Below are positions 44,560 through 53,553 of a DNA stretch of 64,000 nt, piece after piece. Under the pieces are notes generated by a model. That model did no database searches. It was given only the letters and a program-made list of their open reading frames with translations, and was not told where the DNA came from. How positions within the stretch are numbered: the first letter of the stretch is position 1; the number at the start of each line of letters is the position of its first letter. The DNA is from Plesiomonas sp051652165 (lineage in GTDB: Bacteria; Pseudomonadota; Gammaproteobacteria; Enterobacterales; CAMTGL01): NCBI RefSeq assembly GCF_051652165.1, contig NZ_JBOFTR010000016.1:1-64000 (forward strand), written 5' to 3'. The position numbers and the translations under genes were made by a program.

Positions 44560-46698
44560 GTGTCCCGTACCATCATGTTAGTTCCCATCGGCACCGGTGT
44601 CGGTCTGACCAGCGTCAGTCTAGGTGTTGTACGCGCGATGGAGCGCAAAGGCGTTAACGTCAACTTCTTCAAACCTATCTGTCAGCCACGTCAGGGCGGC
44701 AATGAGCCGGATCTGACCAGCAGCATTATCAACGCTAACGGCACCGTAAAAACTATCGAGCCGTTTGCCCTGAGCTTTGCCGAAAACCTGATCGGCAGCG
44801 GCCAGACTGATGTACTGCTTGAGCAGATTGTTGCGCGTTTCAGCGAAGAAACTAAAGATGCTGATACCGTTCTGATCGAAGGTTTAGTGCCAACGCGTAA
44901 GCAGTCTTTCGCCAACAACGTCAACTTTGACATTGCAAAGACATTAGGCGCAGAGATCGTATTTGTTATCACTCCGGGCACCGATTCCCCTGAAGAGCTC
45001 AAAGAGCGTCTTGAAGTGGCATGCTCTAACTTCGGTGGATTGAAAAACCAATCTATCGCAGGTGTGATTGTTAACAAACTGAACGCACCCGTTGATGAAA
45101 TGGGCCGTACTCGCCCAGACCTGTCTGAAATTTTTGATGACAGCAGCAAAGCAAAATCAGCTAACGTTGAAGTTTTGCAACTATTTGCCAACAGCCCACT
45201 ACGTGTTCTAGGTTGTGTGCCTTGGAGCTTTGATCTGATTGCCACCCGTGCAATCGATATGGCCAAGCACCTGAATGCTGAAATCATCAACGAAGGTGAA
45301 ATCAATACCCGTCGTATTAAGAATGTCACCTTCTGTGCGCGTAGCATTCCGCACATGGTTGAGCATTTCCGCCCAGGCTCACTGCTTGTCACCTCCGCTG
45401 ATCGCTCTGATGTTCTGGTTGCTGCCTCACTAGCTGCTATGAACGGCGTTGAAATTGGCGCTCTGCTACTGACTGGTGGTTACGCTATCGAACCTCAAGT
45501 TCGTGAGCTGTGTGCCCGTGCATTTGAAACCGGCTTGCCTGTATTTGGCGTAAAAACCAACACGTGGCAGTCATCTCTGAGCCTGCAAAGCTTTAGCTTG
45601 GAAGTGCCAGTAGACGACAAAGAGCGGATCGAGAAAGTTCAAGATTTCGTCGCCTCACACATTGATGGCCAGTGGATTGAGTCAATGACTGCGGCATCAA
45701 GCCGTTCACGTCGTCTGTCTCCACCAGCATTCCGCTACCAACTGACTGAACTAGCCCGTAAAGCTGGTAAGCGTGTTGTTTTGCCAGAAGGTGATGAGCC
45801 ACGTACTATCAAAGCTGCAGCACTGTGTGCCGAGCGCGGTATTGCCGAATGTATCCTGCTGGGTAACCCAGAAGAGATCCAACGTGTTGCTGCTTCTCAG
45901 GGCGTAACACTGGGCAAGGGTATCGAAATTGTTAACCCTGCTGACGTCATTGAAACCTACGTTCCACGTTTGGTTGAACTGCGCAAAAACAAGGGTATGA
46001 CCGAAGTTGTTGCACGTGAACAACTGCAAGACACCGTTGTTCTGGGCACAATGATGCTGGAAGCTTCTGCTGTTGATGGTCTGGTATCTGGCGCGGTTCA
46101 CACCACAGCCAACACCATTCGCCCACCTTTGCAGCTGATCAAGACAGCACCGGGTGCATCACTGGTTTCTTCTGTGTTCTTTATGCTGCTGCCTGACCAA
46201 GTACTGGTTTACGGTGACTGTGCAATCAACCCAGATCCAACTGCTGAGCAACTGGCTGAAATCGCGATTCAATCTGCAGAGTCTGCTATTGCCTTTGGTA
46301 TTGACCCACGTGTTGCCATGATCTCTTACTCTACCGGTACTTCAGGTGCAGGTAGTGATGTAGAGAAAGTTCGTGAAGCAACCCGTATTGCACAAGAAAA
46401 ACGCCCAGATCTGATGATCGACGGCCCACTGCAATACGATGCCGCTATCATGGCTGACGTAGCAAAATCAAAAGCACCAAACTCAAAAGTAGCCGGTCAA
46501 GCTACCGTATTCGTCTTCCCAGACCTGAATACCGGTAACACCACCTACAAAGCAGTACAGCGTTCAGCTGATCTGGTCTCTATCGGCCCAATGCTGCAAG
46601 GCATGCGTAAGCCAGTTAATGACCTGTCACGCGGCGCACTGGTTGACGATATTGTCTACACCATCGCACTGACTGCAATTCAGGCGACACAACAGTAA
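44560..46698 (+). CDS. pta: Phosphate acetyltransferase
   Basis: Converts acetyl-CoA to acetyl phosphate. The 712-residue protein has the N-terminal P-loop-like/BioD domain (MLVPIGTGVGLTSVSLGV), a DRTGG-like central domain and the C-terminal catalytic PTA_PTB domain (VLPEGDEPRTIKAA, HTTANTIRPPLQLIKTAPG, SYSTGTSGAGSDVEKV). The start is GTG 44560: AGAGG lies 7 bases upstream and the family begins here (MSRxIML). A 14-codon extension to 44518 would run through the preceding terminator. Confidence 0.97.
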   Translation: MSRTIMLVPIGTGVGLTSVSLGVVRAMERKGVNVNFFKPICQPRQGGNEPDLTSSIINANGTVKTIEPFALSFAENLIGSGQTDVLLEQIVARFSEETKDADTVLIEGLVPTRKQSFANNVNFDIAKTLGAEIVFVITPGTDSPEELKERLEVACSNFGGLKNQSIAGVIVNKLNAPVDEMGRTRPDLSEIFDDSSKAKSANVEVLQLFANSPLRVLGCVPWSFDLIATRAIDMAKHLNAEIINEGEINTRRIKNVTFCARSIPHMVEHFRPGSLLVTSADRSDVLVAASLAAMNGVEIGALLLTGGYAIEPQVRELCARAFETGLPVFGVKTNTWQSSLSLQSFSLEVPVDDKERIEKVQDFVASHIDGQWIESMTAASSRSRRLSPPAFRYQLTELARKAGKRVVLPEGDEPRTIKAAALCAERGIAECILLGNPEEIQRVAASQGVTLGKGIEIVNPADVIETYVPRLVELRKNKGMTEVVAREQLQDTVVLGTMMLEASAVDGLVSGAVHTTANTIRPPLQLIKTAPGASLVSSVFFMLLPDQVLVYGDCAINPDPTAEQLAEIAIQSAESAIAFGIDPRVAMISYSTGTSGAGSDVEKVREATRIAQEKRPDLMIDGPLQYDAAIMADVAKSKAPNSKVAGQATVFVFPDLNTGNTTYKAVQRSADLVSIGPMLQGMRKPVNDLSRGALVDDIVYTIALTAIQATQQ

Positions 46699-46720
46699 TT
46701 ATTGTTCTGTCTGAAATACA

Positions 46721-46747
46721 AAAAACCGGCTGATAGCCGGTTTTTTT
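46721..46747 (+). terminator. Terminator of pta
   Basis: AAAAACCGGC, TGATA, GCCGG, then seven T. Confidence 0.88.
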
Positions 46748-46800
46748 ATTCGCGATTTAATACCCGAACCACGTTTTACCTAACGCGTATCCGGCCTAAA

Positions 46801-46826
46801 ATTGTCTGCACTTATTGTCTGCACTT
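46801..46826. repeat. Tandem duplication of a 13-mer
   Basis: ATTGTCTGCACTT occurs twice head to tail between pta and yfcD. Probably a recent replication slippage. Confidence 0.8.
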
Positions 46827-46861
46827 AGCTCGAATTTAACCCCAGCCATTAAATCGGTTAA

Positions 46862-47389
46862 TTACTGACTTTTTTCAGTAAAAAGCTCACCGCTATTACG
46901 GTTAAGCCATAAATCAAGCGCAACCCGAGTATCTGGCGTTATTTCACGGCGACGCTGGTTTATCTCATCAAGAGACATCCACATCACTTCTGCAATCTCT
47001 GACTCTTGCAGTGCAAATGGCCCTCGGCTGATACAACTGAACAACCCACCCCACACTTTGCAATCTTCAGACTCATAATAGAAACTGCCATGATCAAGGA
47101 ATGGAATGCCAGCAATACCTAGCTCCTCTTCTCCTTCACGCTTAGCCCCTTCACTCATGCTCTCGCCCGCCGACACCACACCGCCGGCAGCCGCATCCAG
47201 CCAACCGGGGTAGAAATCTTTACCCTCGGTTCGACGCTGAACTAAAATATTACCCATGCCATCGTGCACAATGATATAGGTGGCACGGTGACACAGGTTT
47301 TGCTCTCTAACTTGCTGCCGAGACACCGTATCTGTCACACGGTTCTCTTCATCCACAACATCAACCCACTCTTGCACCAGTGTATCCAT
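46862..47389 (-). CDS. yfcD: Nudix hydrolase YfcD
   Basis: Cytoplasmic Nudix protein of 175 residues, related to isopentenyl-diphosphate isomerase-like Nudix enzymes; substrate unknown. The Nudix box is intact: GGVVSAGESMSEGAKREGEEELG with GX5EX7REXXEEXG geometry. I use ATG 47389 (MDTLVQEWVDVVDEEN), which matches the family start and has AAGGA about 10 bases upstream; an in-frame start at 47416 adds nine codons and abuts yfcE. Cotranscribed with yfcE. Confidence 0.92.
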   Translation of the reverse strand: MDTLVQEWVDVVDEENRVTDTVSRQQVREQNLCHRATYIIVHDGMGNILVQRRTEGKDFYPGWLDAAAGGVVSAGESMSEGAKREGEEELGIAGIPFLDHGSFYYESEDCKVWGGLFSCISRGPFALQESEIAEVMWMSLDEINQRRREITPDTRVALDLWLNRNSGELFTEKSQ

Positions 47390-47415
47390 CAGGTTCGATC
47401 CTTGACTTATCATCA

Positions 47416-47967
47416 TTAAGCGTCAATTGTGATAGCAGCAATGGCAGACTGAGTGTCTAGTGCCAATACCTGTAACCGATTATCCGCCAGCAAACCATAA
47501 CTTGCCGGAAATCCACCTTTTGGCAGCGCCGCTGAACCGGGGTTAAATACAATAATATCCCCTGACATTTCAGCCACCGGAAGGTGCGTATGCCCATACG
47601 CCAGTATATCTCCCACGGCAAGCGGTGGCAGTGACTGCGGGTTATAAAGGTGTCCGTGCGTTAAAAATATCCGTCGCGCAGGCAGTAAAACCTGCTGGTA
47701 ATCTGCCATCACCGGAAAATGTAGCAGCATCTGATCAACGTCACTCTCACAATTGCCACGCACCGCAATAATTTTATCTTTATAGGGATTTAAAAGCGCA
47801 GCAACTTGTGCAGGAGCATAACCCGCAGGCAGCGGATTACGCGGGCCATGATACATCAGATCACCGAGTAAAATCAGCCAGTCAGCCTGATGTTGTTCAA
47901 ACCGTTGTAATACCCGCTCAGTTGCCTCAACCGAGCCATGCAGATCAGAAGCAAATAACAATTTCAT
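47416..47967 (-). CDS. yfcE: Phosphodiesterase YfcE
   Basis: Metallophosphoesterase of the MJ0936/YfcE family, active on artificial phosphodiesters in E. coli. Metal-binding motifs: FASDLHGS, LGDLMYHGPRN, AVRGNCESDVD, LTHGHLYNP and YGHTHLPV. 183 residues from ATG 47967; a 36-codon in-frame extension covers a terminator hairpin and is not conserved. The ribosome site is weak. Next to yfcD, as in E. coli. Confidence 0.94.
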   Translation of the reverse strand: MKLLFASDLHGSVEATERVLQRFEQHQADWLILLGDLMYHGPRNPLPAGYAPAQVAALLNPYKDKIIAVRGNCESDVDQMLLHFPVMADYQQVLLPARRIFLTHGHLYNPQSLPPLAVGDILAYGHTHLPVAEMSGDIIVFNPGSAALPKGGFPASYGLLADNRLQVLALDTQSAIAAITIDA

Positions 47968-48042
47968 GGTGATAGGAAAGCAGAGGAAAGAGACGCCTAG
48001 AATACCGTAGCCATCGGACAGATGCCATGATTCATATAAGAT

Positions 48043-48067
48043 AAAAGGCTTCAAAATGAAGCCTTTT
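48043..48067. terminator. Bidirectional terminator after the thiolase gene
   Basis: AAAAGGCTTC, loop AAAAT, GAAGCCTTTT: perfect stem with A and T flanks, between the thiolase gene and yfcE on the minus strand. Confidence 0.82.
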
Positions 48068-48163
48068 AATTGCATAACATTACATACTGATTAAGCCTGA
48101 AAAATGAAAGCGTAATCGTTGTATTTTTTGCGCAGAAAACAACTCAAGCGTATGATTTTAAAA

Positions 48164-49345
48164 TCAATCAATCAGCTCAACTGTCATGGCAATACCTTCA
48201 CCACCACCGATACACAGCGCCGCTAAACCACGCTTTTTACCGTAGCGACGCAAGGCGTGGATCAGCGTAACCACAACACGCGCACCACTAGCACCCAGCG
48301 GATGCCCTAATGCACATGCACCACCGTGTACGTTCACTTTCGCACTGTCTAAACCGACATCTTTAATTGCCAGCAGAGTTACCATCGCAAAAGCTTCATT
48401 CACTTCAAACAAGTCAATATCATCTACCGACCAACCCGCCTGATCAATTGCTTTTCGAATAGCGCCTACCGGTGCTACGGTAAACTCTTCAGGTGCTTGG
48501 GCGTGTGATGCATAAGAGACAATCCGAGCCAACGGCTTGCAACCTTGCTGGGCGGCATACTCTTCCGTTGTTAATACCAATGCTGCAGCACCATCAGAAA
48601 TGGAGCTGGAGTTTGCGGCAGTAATAGTGCCCTCTTTCGCAAAGGCAGGGCGCAGCGTTGGGATCTTCTCCGGTTTAGCATTTCCCGGCTGCTCATCAAC
48701 AGCCACCAGCGTATTACCACTGCGGCTGCTAACGGTAACGGGTGTAATTTCTGCTTCAAATGCGCCTTCAGCAATCGCTTTATTTGCTTTTGCCAGTGAC
48801 GCTATCGCAAAGTTATCCATCTCTTCACGGGAAAGTTCACGCTTATCGGCCATTTGCTGCGCCAATACACCCATCAGCTTACCGCTGTAAGCATCCTCAA
48901 GACCGTCAGCAAACATGTGATCTTTTACCGCACCATGCCCCATACGTAAGCCAGCACGTGCTGCTGGAAGAATGTAAGGGGATTGCGTCATGCTTTCCAT
49001 ACCGCCGGCAACAATTACATCTGCTTCACCGGTACGCAAACTTGCCGTAGCCTGCATCAGGGTTTTCATCCCTGAGCCACACACTTTGTTCACTGTCGTG
49101 CAGGGTACACTGTCAGGTAAACCGGCAGCTAATGCCGCTTGACGCGCAGGTGCTTGCCCTTGTCCAGCAGGCAATACGCATCCCATCAATACCTCATTAA
49201 CATGATCAGCTTGAATATCAGCACGCTCTATTGCTGCTTTAATTACTTCAGCGCCCAATTGTGGGGCTGAAAATCCCCCCAAACTGCCCTGAAAACCACC
49301 CATTGGGGTACGAACAGCAGACAACACAACGATATTCTTAGACAT
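48164..49345 (-). CDS. Acetyl-CoA C-acetyltransferase (thiolase)
   Basis: Biosynthetic/degradative thiolase of 393 residues that condenses two acetyl-CoA or cleaves acetoacetyl-CoA; AtoB-like. The nucleophile is Cys89 (VNKVCGSGMKT); the other catalytic residues are in NEAFA, GGACALGHPLGASGARV and ALCIGGGEGIA. AGAGG precedes ATG 49345. There are no ato or fad partner genes beside it, so its pathway (acetoacetate use, beta-oxidation tail, or other) cannot be inferred. Own terminator downstream. Confidence 0.93.
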   Translation of the reverse strand: MSKNIVVLSAVRTPMGGFQGSLGGFSAPQLGAEVIKAAIERADIQADHVNEVLMGCVLPAGQGQAPARQAALAAGLPDSVPCTTVNKVCGSGMKTLMQATASLRTGEADVIVAGGMESMTQSPYILPAARAGLRMGHGAVKDHMFADGLEDAYSGKLMGVLAQQMADKRELSREEMDNFAIASLAKANKAIAEGAFEAEITPVTVSSRSGNTLVAVDEQPGNAKPEKIPTLRPAFAKEGTITAANSSSISDGAAALVLTTEEYAAQQGCKPLARIVSYASHAQAPEEFTVAPVGAIRKAIDQAGWSVDDIDLFEVNEAFAMVTLLAIKDVGLDSAKVNVHGGACALGHPLGASGARVVVTLIHALRRYGKKRGLAALCIGGGEGIAMTVELID

Positions 49346-49656
49346 AACAACCTCTTCCTTGGCTTATTTTGTTTTTTATCTACGGGTAAATTTTGTTCAG
49401 TATGCATCTGTATTCAGTTTTACCCGCCATAGATGACTTATAGTTTACAAAAAACTGAATATCCAAAAAAAAATTACCTACATTCCAAAATAATTGTCTG
49501 TCTGTCTGTTTTAATGCACTAAGTGTATGCCAGCGCATTACATGTAATAAACATGTTAACAACAATTAACATTTTCACTGCAAAAAAATGCCGCTGAATT
49601 TGTTATCATTCAACGGCATACGGATGTAATCACAAGTAGTCAGTAAACTTAATACG
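49346..49656. other. Upstream region of the thiolase gene
   Basis: 311 AT-rich bases with the decR terminator at the far end, a tetranucleotide run (TGTC, about 3.75 copies, 49495-49509) and a poly-A stretch near 49466. The thiolase promoter should lie here. No gene seen. Confidence 0.5.
49582..49619 (-). terminator. Terminator of decR
   Basis: Minus strand: ATGCCGTTGAAT, eight-base loop, ATTCAGCGGCAT with one G-U, then seven T. Confidence 0.85.
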
Positions 49657-50127
49657 TTATCCGGCAGGCAAATCGAGCGGCAATGCCGTTGTATATTTAA
49701 TCTGCTCCATGGCAAAACTTGATGTTACCTCACTCAACCCCTGCACATTGTTCACCAGTTTTTTGTAAAACGTATCAAACTGCTTCATTCCCGAAACCTG
49801 AACCCGCAGTAAATAATCGTATTCACCGGCCATACGGTAAAACTCCATCACCTCAGGGCATTCACTCACCTGCTGCACAAAAGCCTGATACCAATCACGG
49901 GTATGATTTTGTGTTTTCAGCAGCACAAATGCCGTTAATCCAACACCAATTTTCTCTGCATCCAGCAAAGCCACACGCGCTCGGATCACCCCACTCTCTT
50001 CCAGACGCTTTAACCGCTTCCAGCAAGGTGTGGTAGTCAGATTTACCGTATCAGCCAACTCCTGCAAAGAGAGTGCACTGTTATGCTGTAACAACGCCAG
50101 TAACTTACGATCTATTTTATCCAACAT
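49657..50127 (-). CDS. decR: Lrp/AsnC-type cysteine-responsive regulator DecR
   Basis: Transcription regulator of 156 residues, nearly identical in motif to E. coli DecR (YbaO), which senses cysteine and activates cysteine detoxification. N-terminal winged helix-turn-helix (DKIDRKLLALLQ, TTTPCWKRLKRLEESG) and C-terminal RAM ligand domain (MEFYRMAGEYDYLLRV). ATG 50127 (MLDKIDRKL) is the family start; 39 in-frame upstream codons to 50244 would overlap the divergent gene. Divergent from a cysteine-synthase-like gene with about 110 bases between starts. Confidence 0.95.
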   Translation of the reverse strand: MLDKIDRKLLALLQHNSALSLQELADTVNLTTTPCWKRLKRLEESGVIRARVALLDAEKIGVGLTAFVLLKTQNHTRDWYQAFVQQVSECPEVMEFYRMAGEYDYLLRVQVSGMKQFDTFYKKLVNNVQGLSEVTSSFAMEQIKYTTALPLDLPAG

Positions 50128-50237
50128 GATTTTTTTAGGAAAATTTTCTACTTGATAAGGTAATTGCAGGGATAATAGCAATGTTTTTCTTCGCACAGCT
50201 AGGTAGGATAATAAAAAACAGTACTGGACGCTGACAT

Positions 50238-51290
50238 ATGCCATCTCGATCTTGGGTTAACCGTGCCATTCACGCGATTGAAGCTGATTTTCAACGCTCC
50301 GCTGATACACATCTGATAAAACTGCCACTGCCTAATTTTCCGGGTATCGATCTCTATTTAAAGGATGAGAGCACTCACCCAACCGGCAGTTTAAAACACC
50401 GCTTAGCCCGTTCACTGTTTCTGTACGGCTTATGTAATGGCTGGATTAAAGAAGGCACGCCTATTATCGAGGCATCATCAGGCAGCACTGCCATTTCAGA
50501 AGCCTATTTTGCGCGCTTATTAGGTTTACCTTTTATTGCTGTCATGCCACGTACCACAGCGAAAACAAAAATTGCCCAAATTGAGTTCTATGGCGGAAAG
50601 TGCCACTTTGTTGATCACTCCTCAGAGATTTACGCGGAATCAGAACATCTAGCAAAAACACTGAATGGCCATTATATGGATCAGTTCACCTATGCTGAAC
50701 GCGCTACCGATTGGCGAGGAAATAACAATATCGCAAACAGCATTTTCCGCCAAATGGAGCTAGAACCGCACCCAATTCCGCGCTACGTAGTCATGAGCGC
50801 CGGAACAGGGGGAACATCAGCAACGATTGGCCGCTATATTCGTTATAAATCACACCCCACTGAATTGCTGGTTGTTGACCCTGAAAACTCTGTCTTTTTT
50901 GATTGCTATACCCGTAATGATCGGGATTTGACCTGCGGATGTGGCAGTAAAATTGAAGGTATTGGCCGCCCGCGTGCCGAGCCCTCTTTTATTTGCGGCG
51001 TGATTGATGAAATGATGCAAGTGCCTGATTTAGCCAGCATTGCAACTATTCACTGGCTAGAGAAAATAGTAGGGCGGAAAGTCGGTGCATCAACAGGTAC
51101 TAACGTATGGGGAGCATTGCAATTAGCTCAACGCATGCGTGCAAATAATGAACAAGGCTCAATCGTGACACTATTGTGTGACAGTGGTGAACGTTACCTA
51201 GATACCTATTATGATCCCGCATGGATACGCGGCACACTAGGCGATATATCGCCCTATTTTCAACAGCTTCAGCAGCTATCACAGGTGTAA
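50238..51290 (+). CDS. PLP-dependent cysteine synthase-family protein
   Basis: 350-residue fold-type II PLP enzyme related to cysteine synthase and cystathionine beta-synthase. The PLP lysine is K53 in TGSLKHRLARS; the substrate-binding loop is SSGSTAIS and the phosphate-binding loop GTGGTSATIG. DLTCGCGSKIEGIGRPR holds two cysteines not seen in CysK. It is divergent from decR, whose E. coli orthologue answers to cysteine, so a cysteine desulfhydrase or related role is likely, but this is inference. ATG 50238 used; ribosome site weak. Confidence 0.85.
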   Translation: MPSRSWVNRAIHAIEADFQRSADTHLIKLPLPNFPGIDLYLKDESTHPTGSLKHRLARSLFLYGLCNGWIKEGTPIIEASSGSTAISEAYFARLLGLPFIAVMPRTTAKTKIAQIEFYGGKCHFVDHSSEIYAESEHLAKTLNGHYMDQFTYAERATDWRGNNNIANSIFRQMELEPHPIPRYVVMSAGTGGTSATIGRYIRYKSHPTELLVVDPENSVFFDCYTRNDRDLTCGCGSKIEGIGRPRAEPSFICGVIDEMMQVPDLASIATIHWLEKIVGRKVGASTGTNVWGALQLAQRMRANNEQGSIVTLLCDSGERYLDTYYDPAWIRGTLGDISPYFQQLQQLSQV

Positions 51291-51362
51291 ATCAAACGAT
51301 TTTTTCTGTTTTACTTGTTCAAACTGATACACAGACAACATAGTTACAACACAATAAACGAG

Positions 51363-51410
51363 AAAGCGGCTTTCTATTAATGCATAAATGCATAACTAAA
51401 AGCCGCTTTT
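51363..51410. terminator. Bidirectional terminator between convergent genes
   Basis: AAAGCGGCTTT and AAAGCCGCTTT form an 11-bp stem with an inner repeat of ATGCAT; A and T runs lie at the ends. It serves the PLP gene (plus) and the YdiK-type gene (minus). Confidence 0.78.
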
Positions 51411-51465
51411 GTTGTTCTGTTATATCCGCTCACCAAGCTAGTTTAAGTCGGTATGATAACTCTGG

Positions 51466-52617
51466 TTATTTACACTCTGTATCTGTTGGTTGCTCTGCAA
51501 TAACCGACTCAGTAGAAGCGGTTTGTGATTGATCGCCCTCTTTTATCCATGCCACCAGCAGTGTATAAGCAACAGCCAACACAACAGGGCCGATAAATAA
51601 GCCGATAATACCAAACGCCAGCAAACCACCGATAACACCAGTCAGGATCAGCATCAGCGGTAAATCAGCACCACGCTTAATCAGCATTGGGCGCATGAAG
51701 TTATCCATGCTACCAACCAGCAGTGACCATACTAGTAGGAATGTACCCCACGTATTATCACCACTCCAGTAAATCCACGCGACAGCCGGAAACAGTACCA
51801 ATGCAGGGCCTAACTGAGCAATTCCCAGTAAGAACATCAGCACAGTCAATACCATAGCGTAAGGAACACCGGCAATAAATAGCCCTACACCGGCTAAACC
51901 AGACTGAACCAGTGCGGTAACCACAACCCCCAACGCCACAGCTCGAATCGCCTGTGATGCTAAAATGACGGCTGTATCACCACGCTCGCCAGCTAAACGG
52001 CGTGTAAATCGGCGGATTCCCGTAGCCGCTAACTCTCCAGAGCTATACAGTAAACCACAGATAACAACCGTAATAATAAAGTGAACAACCAGCATACCTA
52101 AGTTGCCTGCTTGTGAGGCAATCCAACCTAAACTTTTGCCAATATAAGGTGTCAACTTGCTAAAAAGTGCCTTACCGCCACTGGCCTGTATTTGCCCCCA
52201 TGTCTCAGCCAGTTTAGGCCCAATCCACGGAATTTTACTTACATTATCGAGTATAGGAATGTGCAATGAAGAGAGTTTGCTGCTCCATGCGATCAATGCA
52301 GGAGCATTTTCTATCATTGTGCTAATCGCCAATAAAATAGGGATAACAAATAATAAGAGTAACCCTATTGTCATCACTAATGTGGCTAATCCACGTTTTC
52401 CCCAAAGTACTTTTTGTAAAAAGAGCAAGATAGGCCACGTAGCAATCACGATCATCGTAGCCCAAACTAAAGCCGGTAAAAATGGGTTTACAACCCAAAA
52501 TGTAGCAATGATTAAAATACCAATAAATAGCACACTGAGAACAGTACCTGCCAAATCAGTACGAATCGTTTTATTCAATGTAGCCAATGTGTTTGGCACA
52601 ATAGGTTTACTCGACAT
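51466..52617 (-). CDS. ydiK: AI-2E transporter-family membrane protein, YdiK-type
   Basis: 383-residue inner-membrane permease of the AI-2E/PerM family. About eight hydrophobic segments; conserved blocks include FLPALVWATMIVIATWPIL, AIRAVALGVVVTALVQSGL, DNFMRPMLIKRGADLPLMLILTGVIGGLLAFG and FIGPVVLAVAYTLLVAW. It aligns best with E. coli YdiK. Substrate not established; family members have been linked to autoinducer-2 or ion export. Monocistronic and divergent from queC. Confidence 0.88.
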   Translation of the reverse strand: MSSKPIVPNTLATLNKTIRTDLAGTVLSVLFIGILIIATFWVVNPFLPALVWATMIVIATWPILLFLQKVLWGKRGLATLVMTIGLLLLFVIPILLAISTMIENAPALIAWSSKLSSLHIPILDNVSKIPWIGPKLAETWGQIQASGGKALFSKLTPYIGKSLGWIASQAGNLGMLVVHFIITVVICGLLYSSGELAATGIRRFTRRLAGERGDTAVILASQAIRAVALGVVVTALVQSGLAGVGLFIAGVPYAMVLTVLMFLLGIAQLGPALVLFPAVAWIYWSGDNTWGTFLLVWSLLVGSMDNFMRPMLIKRGADLPLMLILTGVIGGLLAFGIIGLFIGPVVLAVAYTLLVAWIKEGDQSQTASTESVIAEQPTDTECK

Positions 52618-52807
52618 AAAAAACCTTTATAAAAATCTGAGTAATAACAGCGCGATAAACTCTTCTTGTTGCAACACATCCACAAGGTTATGTCATTTAA
52701 CGCGTGCACAACTTATACCTTTTCTCTATGCTTATTGGCATGCATCTTCGTAACATATACCCAGTCTTAATTGGCTACGACTATTTATCAGTATAGAAGT
52801 TAATCTC

Positions 52808-53500
52808 ATGTCAAAAGCAGTTGTTGTATTCAGTGGAGGACAAGATTCTACCACTTGTCTAATTCAAGCTCTCTCAATTTATGATGAAGTTCACTGTATT
52901 ACTTTTGATTACGGTCAACGGCATCGCGCAGAAATTGATATTGCTCGTAAATTAGCCATAGAGTTAGGCGTAACAGCACATAAAATAATGGATGTCACGC
53001 TACTCAATGAACTTGCGATCAGTAGCCTGACCCGTGATAACATCCCTGTACCGACAGAGTGTACTCAGGGTGTACCGAGTACATTTGTTCCAGGGCGAAA
53101 TATTTTATTTTTGACCCTTGCCTCTATCTATGCCTATCAAATTGGTGCTAAAAATGTCATCACTGGAGTCTGTGAAACTGATTTTTCAGGTTATCCTGAT
53201 TGTCGTGATGAGTTTGTACAAGCACTCAACCACGCTATTACTCTAGGAATGGGCCGTACAGTGCAATTTGATACTCCATTAATGTGGCTAAATAAAGCTG
53301 AAACGTGGGCATTAGCTGATTATTACGGGCGTTTATCTTGGGTACGAGAAAATACCCTTACCTGTTATAACGCTATTGCAGGAGATGGTTGTGGCGAGTG
53401 TGCAGCTTGTCATTTACGTGCACGAGGCTTACAAGAATATATCAAAAACCCTTCCGTTGTTATGCAACGTATGCAACAAAAAACCAAATTAACTGATTGA
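52808..53500 (+). CDS. queC: 7-Cyano-7-deazaguanine synthase
   Basis: ATP-dependent ligase that makes preQ0 in queuosine synthesis. The PP-loop is VVFSGGQDSTTCL at the N terminus; zinc ligands are in TCYNAIAGDGCGECAACHLR. Also FDYGQRHRAEI and FVPGRNILFLTLA. 230 residues, full length. In E. coli queC lies in the same block as ybaV, ppiD and hupB. Divergent from ydiK. Confidence 0.97.
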   Translation: MSKAVVVFSGGQDSTTCLIQALSIYDEVHCITFDYGQRHRAEIDIARKLAIELGVTAHKIMDVTLLNELAISSLTRDNIPVPTECTQGVPSTFVPGRNILFLTLASIYAYQIGAKNVITGVCETDFSGYPDCRDEFVQALNHAITLGMGRTVQFDTPLMWLNKAETWALADYYGRLSWVRENTLTCYNAIAGDGCGECAACHLRARGLQEYIKNPSVVMQRMQQKTKLTD

Positions 53501-53537
53501 AATTCACTCATCTATACCTTTACATATTGGCATATTT

Positions 53538-53553
53538 GCGGGGATATCCCCGC
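53538..53553. terminator. Palindromic hairpin between queC and the aldehyde dehydrogenase gene
   Basis: GCGGGGATATCCCCGC, a perfect 16-base palindrome touching the dehydrogenase stop codon between convergent genes. There is no good T run, so termination is only possible. Confidence 0.4.
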
